Below are positions 16,737 through 28,585 of a stretch of DNA of 64,000 nucleotides, in pieces. How positions within the stretch are numbered: position 1 is the stretch's first letter; each line of letters opens with the position of its first letter. The position numbers and the translations under genes were made by a program. Source of the DNA: Brevundimonas aveniformis DSM 17977 (GTDB lineage Bacteria; Pseudomonadota; Alphaproteobacteria; Caulobacterales; Caulobacteraceae); contig NZ_AUAO01000001.1 of assembly GCF_000428765.1 (NCBI RefSeq), positions 248,001 to 312,000 on the forward strand, in the 5' to 3' direction. The notes under the pieces are model-generated. The model did not search any database. It saw only the letters and a list, made by a program, of their open reading frames with translations, and was not told the origin of the DNA.

Positions 16737-18794
16737 ATGACCGATCAGAAGAGTATGCGCCCGCGTGGATTGGACCGGCGCCAACTGTTCGCCGTCGCTG
16801 GATCGGCGGGCCTGATGGCGACCGTCGCGCCTTCTGCCATGGCGCAGACGGCCACGCCCCACAGTCTCGTCGAGTTCTTCCAGTACGATCGCCTCATCAG
16901 CGTGGCCCTGTCTCCTTCCGGCGAGAAGATCGCCTTGCTCAAGGAAACGCGCGAGAACGGCGAGCGGCTGGCCCTGGTTGACGTGTTTTCTGTCAACAAT
17001 CTGAGCCAGGCCACCAGTCGCAGCCGGCTCGGGGATTTCCAGGCCGATCAGATGGATTGGGCCAACGATGAGCGACTTCTGATCGGATTGATCCAGATCG
17101 TCTCTCGCGACGCGCGTGTCCGAAGCGATCGGTCCACGATCACCGACGAACAGGTTACCCACGTCAGCCGGCGCATGATTTCGCTGGATACGGTCAACGG
17201 AGGGGCGGTCGTCCTGTTCGAGAACCAGCCGGGTGCCCTCACCCATTCCATCGACCTGGGACGGGTTGTTGATCTCCTGCCCAGCGACCCTGACCACATC
17301 CTGATGATGTCGCGCGAGGGGCAGCGGCAGTCGGGCTACTGGATTCCCGCATCATCCGGGCGCCAGGCCCTCTACCGAGTGAACGTGAACACCGGCGATG
17401 CCGAACGGATCGAAGCCGGGACCGACCAGACGATCGGTTGGCGGACGCACGCAGGTGTGCCGGTCATTCGCGTCGATATCAGCCCCCGAGGCACCTACGA
17501 GACCTTGTACGCCCGGGTCGAAGGCACAAGCGATTGGCGTCTGCTCACCCGTCGGCGGGTGACCGAAACCCCGGAATTCGAATACATTTCCAACGGAGAT
17601 CGCCCCAATGTGATCCTGGTCGCAGCGCGACGCGACGGAGAGGACACCTCCTCCGTGCGCACCCTGGATCTGACGTCTATGACCTACGGTCCGCCGTTGA
17701 CCGCGCGGCGGGACCGCGATGTGTCATACGGCGTTCTTGACGACACCGGTCGATATCTCGGCGCGGCTTTCTACGCTGATCGACTGGAGTATGAGATCGC
17801 CGGGCCTTTGGGGGCCCAGCATCGGGCCCTGAACGGCTATTTTGGCGGAAACAGCAATGTCCATTTCTGGGATGTCAGCCGGGATCACAACCGGCTGCTA
17901 CTCCGGGTAAGCGGCCCCCAGGATCCCGGGTCCTGGCATCTGTACGATGTGGCGGGCCGTCATGTGGAGGCCCTGGGCGCGCGTATCCCGCTTGAAGTGT
18001 CGCGCCTGTCCCCCACCGAAGCCATCGATGTGTCCACGCGCGATGGCCGGACCATCCGGGCCTATCTGACCGGCCCTCTGCACGGACGACCCGCGCCACT
18101 GGTCGTTCTGCTTCATGGCGGGCCGGAGATCCGGGATGCTCTGGAATGGGATCGTCAGGTTCAGGTCCTGGCGGCCCAGGGATGGTGGGTGCTGCAACCC
18201 AATTTCCGCGGCTCAGGCGGCTATGGACAGGCCTTCGCGCAAGCCGGCTGGCGCGAATGGGGCGGCAAGATGCAAACCGACGTCGAGGACGCAGTCGCTC
18301 GCGCGATCCAGCTCAAGGGGCTGGATACGTCAAAGGTCGCCATCATGGGGGCGTCTTACGGCGGCTACGCGGCCCTGATGGGAGCCGTACTGCGCCCTGA
18401 CCTCTACAAGGCCGCGATCGGCATCGCCGGCGACTACGACCTGGTCCGCCTGCTCGAGCACGAGCGCGATACGGACGATACCCCGGACAACTTCGTCTAC
18501 GGCGTCTGGTCCAACCGGATCGGCGACCTGCAGCGCGACCGCGCCCTGATCGAGGCAGCCTCTCCGCGTCGGCGGGTGAACGAGATCCAATGCCCGGTTC
18601 TTCTGGTACACGGCGAATGGGACCAGATCGTTCCGATCAGCCAGAGCGAGCGGATGGAGAGCGCGCTGAACGGTGCCGGCAAGTCAGTGGACTTCGTTCG
18701 AGTCCGAAACGCCGGTCACGGCGATTGGGTCGATGACGTCGATGTCGAACTCTGGCGCCGCTACGTCGAGTTTCTTCAGCGCGCCTTCGCCTAA
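16737..18794 (+). CDS. Exported S9 family prolyl-oligopeptidase-like peptidase
   Basis: A 685-residue serine peptidase. A Tat-type signal (LDRRQLFAVAGSAGLMATVAPSAMAQ) sends it to the periplasm. Residues about 50-420 form a beta-propeller-like region and the last 260 residues the alpha/beta-hydrolase domain with PLVVLLHGGPE, the nucleophile Ser540 in GASYGGYAAL, the aspartate in VHGEWDQIVP and the histidine in NAGHGDW. GGGAGGA six bases before the ATG at 16737 sets the start. Family members cleave after proline or act as dipeptidyl or acyl-aminoacyl peptidases; the specificity is not readable here. Its stop overlaps that of the convergent E1-like gene by four bases. Confidence 0.9.
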   Translation: MTDQKSMRPRGLDRRQLFAVAGSAGLMATVAPSAMAQTATPHSLVEFFQYDRLISVALSPSGEKIALLKETRENGERLALVDVFSVNNLSQATSRSRLGDFQADQMDWANDERLLIGLIQIVSRDARVRSDRSTITDEQVTHVSRRMISLDTVNGGAVVLFENQPGALTHSIDLGRVVDLLPSDPDHILMMSREGQRQSGYWIPASSGRQALYRVNVNTGDAERIEAGTDQTIGWRTHAGVPVIRVDISPRGTYETLYARVEGTSDWRLLTRRRVTETPEFEYISNGDRPNVILVAARRDGEDTSSVRTLDLTSMTYGPPLTARRDRDVSYGVLDDTGRYLGAAFYADRLEYEIAGPLGAQHRALNGYFGGNSNVHFWDVSRDHNRLLLRVSGPQDPGSWHLYDVAGRHVEALGARIPLEVSRLSPTEAIDVSTRDGRTIRAYLTGPLHGRPAPLVVLLHGGPEIRDALEWDRQVQVLAAQGWWVLQPNFRGSGGYGQAFAQAGWREWGGKMQTDVEDAVARAIQLKGLDTSKVAIMGASYGGYAALMGAVLRPDLYKAAIGIAGDYDLVRLLEHERDTDDTPDNFVYGVWSNRIGDLQRDRALIEAASPRRRVNEIQCPVLLVHGEWDQIVPISQSERMESALNGAGKSVDFVRVRNAGHGDWVDDVDVELWRRYVEFLQRAFA

Positions 18795-19528
18795 CCCCCA
18801 CAGGCGCGACAGGTCGGGTCTGCGGTCACCTGGACCGTCCGCGCCTCGCCTTTGAGGCCGTCATAGATCAGCAGCCGCCCGGCCAACGGCTGGCCTGCGC
18901 CGATGATCAGCTTGATGGCCTCCAGCGCGGCCATCGAACCGACGACACCGGCCAGCGCCCCGACGACACCGACCCTCTGGCAGGTCTCGGCCTCGGGCGG
19001 GACATCCGGCACCAGACAGCGATAGCAGGGCTTTCCGGTGAAGACGCCGACCTGGCCGGTCCAGCGACCGAGCGCGCCCGACACCAGCGGCTTGTCGAGC
19101 ATGGTGCAGGTGTCAGACACCAGCAGCCGCGTGGCAAAATCATCCGTGCCGTCGATGACCAGATCACTCTGCCCGATCCAGGTCGGCGCGTTGTCGGCGT
19201 CGAGCGCGGCGAAGATCTGAAAGACCCGCACATTCGGATTGATGGCCTTCATCGCCCCCGCCGTCGCCTCAGTTTTTTCGTCGCCGATTTCGGCGGTGGC
19301 GAACTGGATCTGGCGATGCAGATTCGACAGGGCCACCCGATCCGGGTCGATCAGAGTGATCTGACCCACGCCAGCCGCGGCCAGATACAAGGCCACCGGC
19401 CCACCGACACCGCCGCAGCCGACGATCAGCACCTTGGCCGCCTGGAGCTTTTGTTGTCCCGGCCCGCCGAGTTCGGCCAGCACCAGTTGGCGAGCGTAGC
19501 GTTCAACTTCTTCGTCGGAAAAGGCCAT
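18791..19528 (-). CDS. MoeB/ThiF/HesA family adenylyltransferase (E1-like)
   Basis: A 245-residue E1-like enzyme that adenylates the C-terminal glycine of a sulfur-carrier protein (MoaD or ThiS). It has the ATP loop [23 protein letters not shown], the arginine in [16 protein letters not shown], the catalytic-type cysteine in [18 protein letters not shown], and two zinc CxxC pairs (CYRC and CRAC). No rhodanese domain is attached. The start at 19528 ([17 protein letters not shown]) is typical; an upstream extension would overlap hslV. It is divergent from hslV with only 40 bases between starts. MoeB versus ThiF cannot be decided without its partner. Confidence 0.88.
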   Translation of the reverse strand: MAFSDEEVERYARQLVLAELGGPGQQKLQAAKVLIVGCGGVGGPVALYLAAAGVGQITLIDPDRVALSNLHRQIQFATAEIGDEKTEATAGAMKAINPNVRVFQIFAALDADNAPTWIGQSDLVIDGTDDFATRLLVSDTCTMLDKPLVSGALGRWTGQVGVFTGKPCYRCLVPDVPPEAETCQRVGVVGALAGVVGSMAALEAIKLIIGAGQPLAGRLLIYDGLKGEARTVQVTADPTCRACGG

Positions 19529-19568
19529 ACGGCTTGCGAAATCCCTCGTGCGCCGCCACCTGTGCAGC

Positions 19569-20120
19569 ATGAACCAGAACAGCTTCCCCGACTGGCACGG
19601 CACAACCATCCTCGCTGTGCGCAAGAACGGCAAGACCGTCATCGCCGGTGACGGTCAGGTGTCCATGGGCCCCACCATCGTCAAGGGGGCGGCCCGCAAG
19701 GTGCGAACCCTGGCCGGCGGAAAGGTGCTGGCCGGCTTCGCCGGGGCCACGGCCGACGCCTTCACCCTGATCGAGCGGCTGGAAGGCAAGCTGGAGCAAT
19801 ATCCCGATCAACTGGCGCGCGCCTGTGTCGACCTGGCCAAGGACTGGCGGACCGACCGCTACCTGCGTCGGCTGGAGGCCATGCTGCTGGTCGCCGACAA
19901 GGACCAGATTCTGACGGTCACCGGCGTCGGTGATGTTCTGGAGCCGGAATACGGCGTCGCCGCCGTCGGCTCGGGCGGCAATTTCGCCCTGGCGGCGGCG
20001 CGGGCCTTGCTGGATCATTCCGACATGGACGCGGAGATGCTGGCTCGTGAGGCTATGAAGATCGCCGCCGAGATCTGCGTCTATACGAACGGAAACCTCA
20101 CGGTGGAGACGCTGGGTTGA
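19569..20120 (+). CDS. hslV: ATP-dependent protease HslVU, peptidase subunit HslV
   Basis: A 183-residue threonine peptidase, the proteasome-like dodecamer of HslVU (ClpQY). The mature active-site threonine is in [27 protein letters not shown]. Unlike E. coli, where Met is directly followed by TTI, eleven residues ([11 protein letters not shown]) precede the threonine, a short propeptide usual in alphaproteobacteria. [18 protein letters not shown] and [12 protein letters not shown] are also conserved. The ATG at 19569 has no clear ribosome site. Partner hslU starts 513 bases downstream, separated by a GxxExxY gene, unlike the usual direct hslV-hslU coupling. Confidence 0.97.
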   Translation: MNQNSFPDWHGTTILAVRKNGKTVIAGDGQVSMGPTIVKGAARKVRTLAGGKVLAGFAGATADAFTLIERLEGKLEQYPDQLARACVDLAKDWRTDRYLRRLEAMLLVADKDQILTVTGVGDVLEPEYGVAAVGSGGNFALAAARALLDHSDMDAEMLAREAMKIAAEICVYTNGNLTVETLG

Positions 20121-20563
20121 GCGGCGAAGCGGGTTCATCACAAAGCGCAGAAAGAACCCACGAAGGTCACGACGGGATCGAGCCTATTCCGGCCCACGTT
20201 GAACGGATCGGACGTGCTGTGATGGATGCGGCTTTCGCGGTCCACAAGGCGTTGGGACCGGGGTTGCTTGAGAGCGTTTACGAGACCTGTCTCGCCGAAG
20301 AGCTGAAGCAGCGCGGTCTGAAGGTCGAGAGACAGGTCGGCGTGCCGGTCCTCTATGGCGAGGCGCGATTGGAAGTGGGCTATCGGCTTGATCTGCTGGT
20401 CGAGGGCGCTGTGGTTGTGGAGATCAAATCCATTGAGGCGCTTGCGCCCATCCATACAGCGCAAGTCCTGACCTACCTGCGTTTTTCAGACGTCAGGTTG
20501 GGCTACCTGATCAACTTCAACACGGTCCTGCTCAAACAGGGCCTTCGCCGACTGGTTCTCTGA
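20117..20563 (+). CDS. GxxExxY family protein
   Basis: A 148-residue protein of the GxxExxY family (named for the motif, here [17 protein letters not shown]), which has a PD-(D/E)XK nuclease-like core: [21 protein letters not shown] fits the D...ExK site. Function is unknown; the family occurs in scattered, often multi-copy form across Gram-negative bacteria. The only long start is TTG at 20117, overlapping the hslV stop; then the N-terminal stretch after residue 5 is encoded by the left inverted-repeat arm. ATG at 20222 would cut into the first conserved helix. It sits alone between hslV and hslU and looks inserted. Confidence 0.85.
   Translation: MSGEAGSSQSAERTHEGHDGIEPIPAHVERIGRAVMDAAFAVHKALGPGLLESVYETCLAEELKQRGLKVERQVGVPVLYGEARLEVGYRLDLLVEGAVVVEIKSIEALAPIHTAQVLTYLRFSDVRLGYLINFNTVLLKQGLRRLVL
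20132..20169 (+). repeat. Left terminal inverted repeat arm of GxxExxY unit
   Basis: Thirty-eight bases matching the reverse complement of 20571-20608 at 30 positions; the first 18 positions have a single difference. Contains the CACGAAGG-type word often seen beside GxxExxY genes. Confidence 0.6.
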
Positions 20564-20570
20564 CCCGTTG

Positions 20571-20608
20571 TGGTCTTCGTGACTGCTTCGTGCGCTTCGT
20601 GATGAACC
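20571..20608 (-). repeat. Right terminal inverted repeat arm of GxxExxY unit
   Basis: Inverted partner of 20132-20169. Read on the minus strand it holds three CGAAG words (GCGAAG-like periodicity of 9-11 bases), which suggests it derives from a short degenerate repeat. Confidence 0.6.
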
Positions 20609-20633
20609 GAGATTTCTCCCCGGACAAACCCAA

Positions 20634-21932
20634 ATGACCGACCTTTCCCCCCGCGAAATCGTTTCCGAGCTGGACCGCTTCATTGTCGGCCAGGCCGACG
20701 CCAAGAAGGCCGTCGCTGTGGCCCTGCGCAACCGTTGGCGGCGCAAGCGGACGGATGAGGGCATCCGCGACGAGATCACGCCCAAGAACATCCTGATGAT
20801 CGGGCCGACAGGCGTCGGCAAGACCGAGATCGCGCGCAGACTGGCGAGGTTGGCCAACGCCCCGTTCTTGAAGGTCGAGGCGACCAAGTTCACCGAGGTC
20901 GGCTATGTCGGTCGCGACGTCGATCAGATCATGCGCGACCTGGTCGAGGCGGCGATCCTGATGGTGCGCGAAACTGGCCGGGCCGGCGTGCGCGCCAAGG
21001 CTGAGCAGGCCGCTGAGAACCGTATCATCGACGCCCTGGTCGGGGCCGGCTCCGGCGAGGCGACCAAGGAGGCCTTCCGCAAGAAGCTGCGGGCCGGCGA
21101 GATGGACGACAAGGACATCGAGCTGCAGCTCAACGACACGCGCACGCCCCTGCAGGGGCTGGACATGCCCGGCGGCAATGTCGGGGTGCTGAACCTGGGT
21201 GAGATGCTGGGCAAGCTGGGGCCACAGCGGACCAAGACCTTCAAGACCACCGTGAAGGACGCCTGGACCCCGCTAATTGCGGAAGAGAGCGACAAACTGC
21301 TGGACGAGGAAAGCCTGATCCAGGAGGCCGTGCGGCTGGCCGAGAGTGAGGGCATCGTCTTCATCGACGAGATCGACAAGGTCGCCGCCCGCTCAGAGGC
21401 GCGCGGGGCGGATGTGTCGCGTGAGGGGGTCCAGCGCGACCTGCTACCGCTGATCGAGGGCACGACGGTGTCGACCAAGCATGGGGCGGTGAAGACCGAC
21501 CATGTGCTGTTCATCGCGTCGGGCGCCTTCCATGTGGCCAAGCCGTCGGACCTGTTGCCCGAGCTTCAAGGGCGCCTGCCGATCCGGGTGGAGCTGAAGG
21601 CCCTGACCCGCGACGACTTCCGCCGCATCCTGACTGAGCCGGAAGCCAATCTGATTGCCCAGCAGGTGGCGCTGATGGCGACCGAGGGCGTGGATCTTCA
21701 GTTCACGGACGATGCGATCGAGGCCCTGGCTGACGCGGCGGTGGCGGTGAACGGTGCCGTCGAAAACATCGGCGCGCGCCGCCTGCAGACCGTGGTCGAA
21801 AAGACGCTGGAAGAGCTGAGCTTCAAGGCCGACAGCCACGATGGCGAGACGGTCGAAATCACCGCCGAGCTGGTGCGCGACCGGATCGACGCCCTGGCCA
21901 AGGACGCGGATCTGTCGCGGTTTATTTTATGA
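20634..21932 (+). CDS. hslU: ATP-dependent protease ATPase subunit HslU
   Basis: A 432-residue AAA+ unfoldase that feeds HslV. The N-terminal [34 protein letters not shown] is diagnostic, followed by Walker [10 protein letters not shown] (about residue 57), GYVGRDVD, the intermediate domain (about 110-240), Walker [10 protein letters not shown] with sensor regions, and the C-terminal DLSRFIL tail that activates HslV. Length is normal. Separated from hslV by the GxxExxY unit, so coupling of the two subunits' expression may be weakened. Its stop overlaps the stop of the opposite membrane-protein gene by six bases. Confidence 0.98.
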   Translation: MTDLSPREIVSELDRFIVGQADAKKAVAVALRNRWRRKRTDEGIRDEITPKNILMIGPTGVGKTEIARRLARLANAPFLKVEATKFTEVGYVGRDVDQIMRDLVEAAILMVRETGRAGVRAKAEQAAENRIIDALVGAGSGEATKEAFRKKLRAGEMDDKDIELQLNDTRTPLQGLDMPGGNVGVLNLGEMLGKLGPQRTKTFKTTVKDAWTPLIAEESDKLLDEESLIQEAVRLAESEGIVFIDEIDKVAARSEARGADVSREGVQRDLLPLIEGTTVSTKHGAVKTDHVLFIASGAFHVAKPSDLLPELQGRLPIRVELKALTRDDFRRILTEPEANLIAQQVALMATEGVDLQFTDDAIEALADAAVAVNGAVENIGARRLQTVVEKTLEELSFKADSHDGETVEITAELVRDRIDALAKDADLSRFIL

Positions 21933-22376
21933 CGTCGCGTCGGGGGTTGAATCTCCGCTACCGGCACTCCGCTGCGTCTCAACTTTCTCAGCTAGACGGG
22001 CTAGGTTTCGAGCAAGCAAGTCGTCAAATGTAAACGCTAAGATCGACAACACAATAAAGGCTAGGACTGCGGCCGCCCAATTCATCACGACTGCAAAAGT
22101 GATATTTGGCAACGACCACAGTTCACCAAGGCCTTGCCGATGAGTCTTTGAGTCGGCATTAAACTTTGACTCTGCCAACTGAAACAAGGCCTCTTTGCCT
22201 GCATCCGTCAGGAGCGTATTTTCACAAGCTGGTTGCGCGGCGCCCGGCTGGGCCATCGCCTCCTCAAGCCTCTTGCTGAATATCGAAATCATCACCCCTT
22301 GTGTGGATTCAGGAGCGTTCTTCGCCTGGCAAAACTGACGGATTCGGTTGAGTGCGTCTCCTGAGGGAGCGGTCAT
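21927..22376 (-). CDS. Small membrane protein of unknown function (cassette gene 2)
   Basis: A 149-residue protein that I do not recognise. The first 90 residues are soluble, with cysteines in RQFCQAKN and PACENTLL; a membrane segment [22 protein letters not shown] follows at about residues 94-116; the charged tail [17 protein letters not shown] is probably cytoplasmic. Its ATG overlaps the upstream gene by four bases, so the two are translated together. Both are more AT-rich than the surroundings, suggesting transfer. It runs convergent to hslU. Confidence 0.7.
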   Translation of the reverse strand: MTAPSGDALNRIRQFCQAKNAPESTQGVMISIFSKRLEEAMAQPGAAQPACENTLLTDAGKEALFQLAESKFNADSKTHRQGLGELWSLPNITFAVVMNWAAAVLAFIVLSILAFTFDDLLARNLARLAEKVETQRSAGSGDSTPDATS

Positions 22377-22852
22377 TTTTTACCCCCCTCCCCGGACCAT
22401 CGAACAACTAGCGTCTCGTATTCTATATACGATCTATTATTTCCATAACTATTTCTTATTTCATAAATAAGCGGCGATAGACGAGAGAATGTCTTGATAA
22501 AGAAAGATCGATTATATCTATGCCAAAGTCGCTCGGATAGAGTTCCGGAATTTATTCCAAGTGAAATGGCCTCCATCGTATTCATAAAAGATAGAAGTTC
22601 GACCTTCTTCTTGCCGTCTATTTCCGTTACGTCCGATGAAGGCGGAAACATTATAGATGAGATGCGGACTGTATCAATGTTTTCAAAAAACCAGCTAGGC
22701 AAGGCCATGCTATCTCGAAGCGACAGAAGTACCTGAAATTGCCAGCGATCATCTTGGCGACGGTACCACGAAAAACCAATCACCAAGGCAGAAGCCATGG
22801 AAAGGATCGATAGAAGCAGTCCAAGAAGTTCGAATGGGAGATAGATATCCAT
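22373..22852 (-). CDS. Small membrane-anchored protein, possibly DUF4760-like (cassette gene 1)
   Basis: A 159-residue protein with one N-terminal membrane helix (LPFELLGLLLSILSMASALVIGFSWY) followed by a soluble domain of about 125 residues: RRQDDRWQFQVLLSLRDSMALPSWFFENIDTVRISS, then helices around SFMNTMEAISLGINSGTLSERLWHRYNRSFF and SRLSPLIYEIRNSYGNNRSYIEYE. The pattern recalls the loosely defined DUF4760 group but I am not sure. The ATG begins one base after the gyrB stop. Base composition is strikingly low: 22441-22500 has 19 G or C in 60, against roughly two thirds in neighbours. Horizontal origin is likely. Confidence 0.7.
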   Translation of the reverse strand: MDIYLPFELLGLLLSILSMASALVIGFSWYRRQDDRWQFQVLLSLRDSMALPSWFFENIDTVRISSIMFPPSSDVTEIDGKKKVELLSFMNTMEAISLGINSGTLSERLWHRYNRSFFIKTFSRLSPLIYEIRNSYGNNRSYIEYETLVVRWSGEGGKK

Positions 22853-22853
22853 C

Positions 22854-25635
<2,782 letters not shown>

Positions 25636-25639
<4 letters not shown>

Positions 25640-26763
25640 GCCGGGTCGAACCCGCCGCCGCTTACACGCACGAAGGTCGCTTGACCCTCCAGGGCTGCGA
25701 ACAGGCCGCGCTCGGTCCCGGTCATCACCGCCTGGAGGCCCAGGGCCTGGATCTCGTCGAACAGAGCCGCACGCCGCCGGTCGTCGAGGTGTGCCGGGGC
25801 CTCATCGAGGAGCAGGATCGGCCTCGACTCGTCATCAGCAAGGCGCGAGAGCTGGGCGAGGATCAGGTTCAGGACCAGCGCCTTCTGTTCGCCAGACGAC
25901 CCCTCGGAGGCCGAGCGACCTTTCTCACGATGCAAGGCCGTCAGGTCGGTTCGGTGCGGGCCGAAGAGCGAGCGACCGGTCGCCCCGTCACGCCCCCGAG
26001 CGCGTTGGAAACCTTCGACAAGGAAGCCTGAAATGTCGTCCTGTCCGGCTCCATCGGCGGCCCGTGCCTCCGCTTCGCCGGCCAGGGACAGGTCCCCCTG
26101 GGGAAACGCTGTCGCGGTCCGGGCGTCGATCGCCGCCTGCAGCTCTGCCAAGGCTTCGAACCGGTTTATCGCCGCCGACGCCCCATGCTCAGCCAGCCGC
26201 GCCTCCAGGGCATCGAGCCACATCGGATCGGCGACCCCATCCCGATCCGCCGCATCCGACAACAGGCGTAACCGCTCCCTGAGGGCCTTTTCATAGGCCG
26301 CGACGGCATGGGCATGACTGGGCCGCGCGGCGAAGACCAGCCGGTCGAAGAACTTCAGCCGCTCGGCCCGACTGTCCGAGAACAGACGATCCTGATCCGG
26401 CGTCGCCCAGATCGGGCGAATGTGGTCGAGCAGGTCGCCCGGCTGAGCCGGCTCGCCGTCGATACGGACGATGCGCCGGGCACCGCCTGGGGCCTGAATG
26501 CCGGTGCCGAGGCGTCGCTCGTCGTCGCCCAGCACCGCCGCGACCGCCCAGGCCCGGCCCGCGGCCTCGCCCGGCTCGCGTCGCCCGACCTCGGCGGTCC
26601 CCGCACCGCGCAGGCCCTTGCCGGGCGTCAGGAAGCTGAGCGCCTCCAGCACATTGGTCTTGCCCGCCCCGTTCGGCCCGTGAAGCACAGTGATCCCGGC
26701 ACCAGGTTCCAGCCTGGCCGTTTCGTAGGAGCGGAAGTCCGTGAGGGTGACAGAGGTGATCAC
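25636..26763 (-). CDS. recF: DNA replication and repair protein RecF
   Basis: A 375-residue SMC-like ATPase that marks ssDNA-dsDNA junctions for RecA loading by RecOR. Visible are the N-terminal LTDFRSYETARLEPGAGITVLHGPNGAGKTNVLEALSFL with Walker A at about 31-38, RLLDHIRPIWATPDQDRLFSD-type stretch, the FGPHRTDL segment, the signature GSSGEQKALVLNLILAQ and Walker B ILLLDEAPAHLDDRRR. Located between dnaN and gyrB as usual, but with small plus-strand genes on both sides. The strand matches dnaN and gyrB. Confidence 0.97.
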
Positions 26764-26890
26764 CTGACCGACCTAGCAGGATGGCGCACCGGCGCACACC
26801 CGCCGATCACATTCGTCATTGCCCGATTGCCAGAACGATGTTCCGGGGCGCTAATGGGTCCGCACGGCAAATGCGAGATGTGAGGCTAGG

Positions 26891-27253
26891 ATGAAATACG
26901 CGCCCCTTCTGATCGGCCTGATGGCTACCGCCCTAGTGGCCCCGGCCGCCGCCGCGCCGACCCGTGATGTCGGCCAGCTGACCAAGCAAAACCAACCCAG
27001 CTTCAACTGCCGACGCGCCGGGACACGGGTAGAGCACCTGATTTGCGGCGATGCCTATCTCAGCCAGCTCGACCGGGAAATGGCCCATGAATACGGGGCC
27101 TTCCAGCGGCGGATTTCGGCTTCGGAGCGCGTGCGGCTACGCGAGAATCAGCGCCTCTGGATCGCGGATCGCAATCGCTGCACGACAGTCTCATGTCTGG
27201 TCGCCACCTATGAAGACCGGATCGCCTGGCTTCAGGGCAGCGGGCGATACTGA
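26891..27253 (+). CDS. Exported LprI-like protein (DUF1311)
   Basis: A 120-residue secreted protein with a Sec signal peptide (MKYAPLLIGLMATALVAPAAAAP). The mature part fits the LprI N-terminal/DUF1311 domain: FNCRRAGTRVEHLICGDAYLSQLDREMAHEYGA, then RLRENQRLWIADRNRCTTVSCLVATYEDRIAWL, with four cysteines that form two disulfides in relatives. Mycobacterial LprI inhibits lysozyme; for most bacterial members the role is unproven. It sits on the opposite strand between dnaN and recF, four bases from the dnaN stop. Confidence 0.85.
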   Translation: MKYAPLLIGLMATALVAPAAAAPTRDVGQLTKQNQPSFNCRRAGTRVEHLICGDAYLSQLDREMAHEYGAFQRRISASERVRLRENQRLWIADRNRCTTVSCLVATYEDRIAWLQGSGRY

Positions 27254-27257
27254 CGGC

Positions 27258-28376
27258 CTAAACCCTCAGCGGCATCAGCACGTACTGGACCCCCGGGTCC
27301 GCCGGATCGAGCACGAGCGTCGGGCTGGCCGGGTCGGCGAAGCGATAGTGGGCCTCGTCGCCGGTGATCTGGCCGGCGATGTCCATCAGATAGCGGGCAT
27401 TGAAGCCGATCTCGAAGCCCTCGTCGTTATAGTCGATCTCGACTTCTTCGGTGGCCTGACCGGCCTCCATATTGCGGACCGTCAGCGTCACCTTGCCCTG
27501 ATCCAGGGCCATTTTCACCGAGCGCGATTTCTCAGCCGAGATGGTCGAAACCCGGTCGACCGCCTGGGCAAAAACAGCGTTGTCCAGCACCGCCAGCTTG
27601 TCATTGCCCTTGGGAATGACCCGCACATAGTCGGGGAAGGAACCGTCGATGACCTTGGACGTCAGGGACGCCTTGTCGAATTCAAAACGGATCTTCTGGG
27701 GGCTGATCTGGATTTCGACCGGACCGGAGCCCGCGTCGAGCAGACGGCGAACCTGATCGATCGTCTTGCGCGGGACGATGACGCCGGGGCCGCCCGCGGC
27801 GCCTTCGGGCGCGGGCGTCTCGGCCAGGGCCAGGCGATGGCCGTCGGTGGCCACACCACGCAGCAGGGCCTGGCCACCCTCGGACACCGTGTGAAGATAC
27901 AGACCGTTGAGGTAATAGCGCGTCTCTTCGGTTGAGACGGCGAAGCGGGTCTTGTCGATCAGCCGAACCAGATCGTCCTTGAGCAAGGTAAAGCGGGCCC
28001 CGGTGCTTTCGGTCGACATCACCGGGAAGTCGCCCGCCGGCAGGACCGGCAGGTTGAAGCGCGAACGGCCCGCCGAGACGGTCAGGCGCGGATCGTCGCC
28101 CGAATAGCTCAGTTCGACCTCGGCACCCTCGGGCAGCTTTCTGACGATATCGAACAGCGTATGGGCCGGGGCGGTAATCTGGCCTTCCTGACTGACGTTA
28201 GCGTCGGCCTCGTCGACCATCTCCATGTCCAGGTCCGTCGCGGCGAAGCTCAGGCGATCCCGTCCGGCCGACAAAAGCACGTTGGACAGGATCGGGATGG
28301 TGTTTCGCCGCTCAACCACACTCTGGACATGCCCGAGGGCCTTGAGGAGTGCAGCGCGTTCGATGGTCAGTTGCAT
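27258..28376 (-). CDS. dnaN: DNA polymerase III beta subunit (sliding clamp)
   Basis: A 372-residue clamp that tethers DNA polymerase III to DNA. It opens MQLTIERAALLKALGHVQSVVERRNTIPILSNVLLSA, has the three pseudo-repeated domains, and closes with the conserved YVLMPLRV, which forms the peptide-binding pocket edge. FAVSTEETRYYLNGLYLH and ATDGHRLAL are further diagnostic stretches. The gene heads the dnaN-recF-gyrB set on the minus strand; dnaA is not upstream, since a cold-shock gene is divergent there. Confidence 0.98.
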   Translation of the reverse strand: MQLTIERAALLKALGHVQSVVERRNTIPILSNVLLSAGRDRLSFAATDLDMEMVDEADANVSQEGQITAPAHTLFDIVRKLPEGAEVELSYSGDDPRLTVSAGRSRFNLPVLPAGDFPVMSTESTGARFTLLKDDLVRLIDKTRFAVSTEETRYYLNGLYLHTVSEGGQALLRGVATDGHRLALAETPAPEGAAGGPGVIVPRKTIDQVRRLLDAGSGPVEIQISPQKIRFEFDKASLTSKVIDGSFPDYVRVIPKGNDKLAVLDNAVFAQAVDRVSTISAEKSRSVKMALDQGKVTLTVRNMEAGQATEEVEIDYNDEGFEIGFNARYLMDIAGQITGDEAHYRFADPASPTLVLDPADPGVQYVLMPLRV

Positions 28377-28585
28377 TCTTGTTCGTCCGTCAAGCGCGAC
28401 TCGCGCGCCCGTTCAACATCTTTGGACCCCGGACACTAGCCGAAAGCGAGCCAGCTTCAACCTGCAAGACCGCACGTTCGCTTGCATGGCGAGTGGATTT
28501 CCGTCACATCTTCGCCCGTCGACTGTCCACGCCTATGCCGACGGTCCAGCCTTGGCTGGCCCAAGCCTAAGTTCAGCAGGTCCGA

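Larger units (their letters stand above)
20132..20608. mobile_element. Candidate GxxExxY insertion unit with terminal inverted repeats
   Basis: The arms GGTTCATCAC-AAAGCGCA (from 20132) and, on the other strand, GGTTCATCAC-GAAGCGCA (ending at 20608) match at 30 of 38 positions, and enclose only the GxxExxY gene. The unit begins 12 bases after the hslV stop and ends 25 bases before the hslU start. No transposase or clear target duplication is visible, so it would move in trans or be an old insertion. Confidence 0.55.

Noticed and set aside
20222..20563. Shorter GxxExxY start at ATG 20222
   Set aside because: It would remove the first conserved helix ([20 protein letters not shown]); no other start lies between it and TTG 20117.
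22494..22736. 80-codon plus-strand frame inside the AT-rich cassette
   Set aside because: No ribosome site and no family resemblance; the minus-strand frame has a convincing membrane helix and coupling to its partner.
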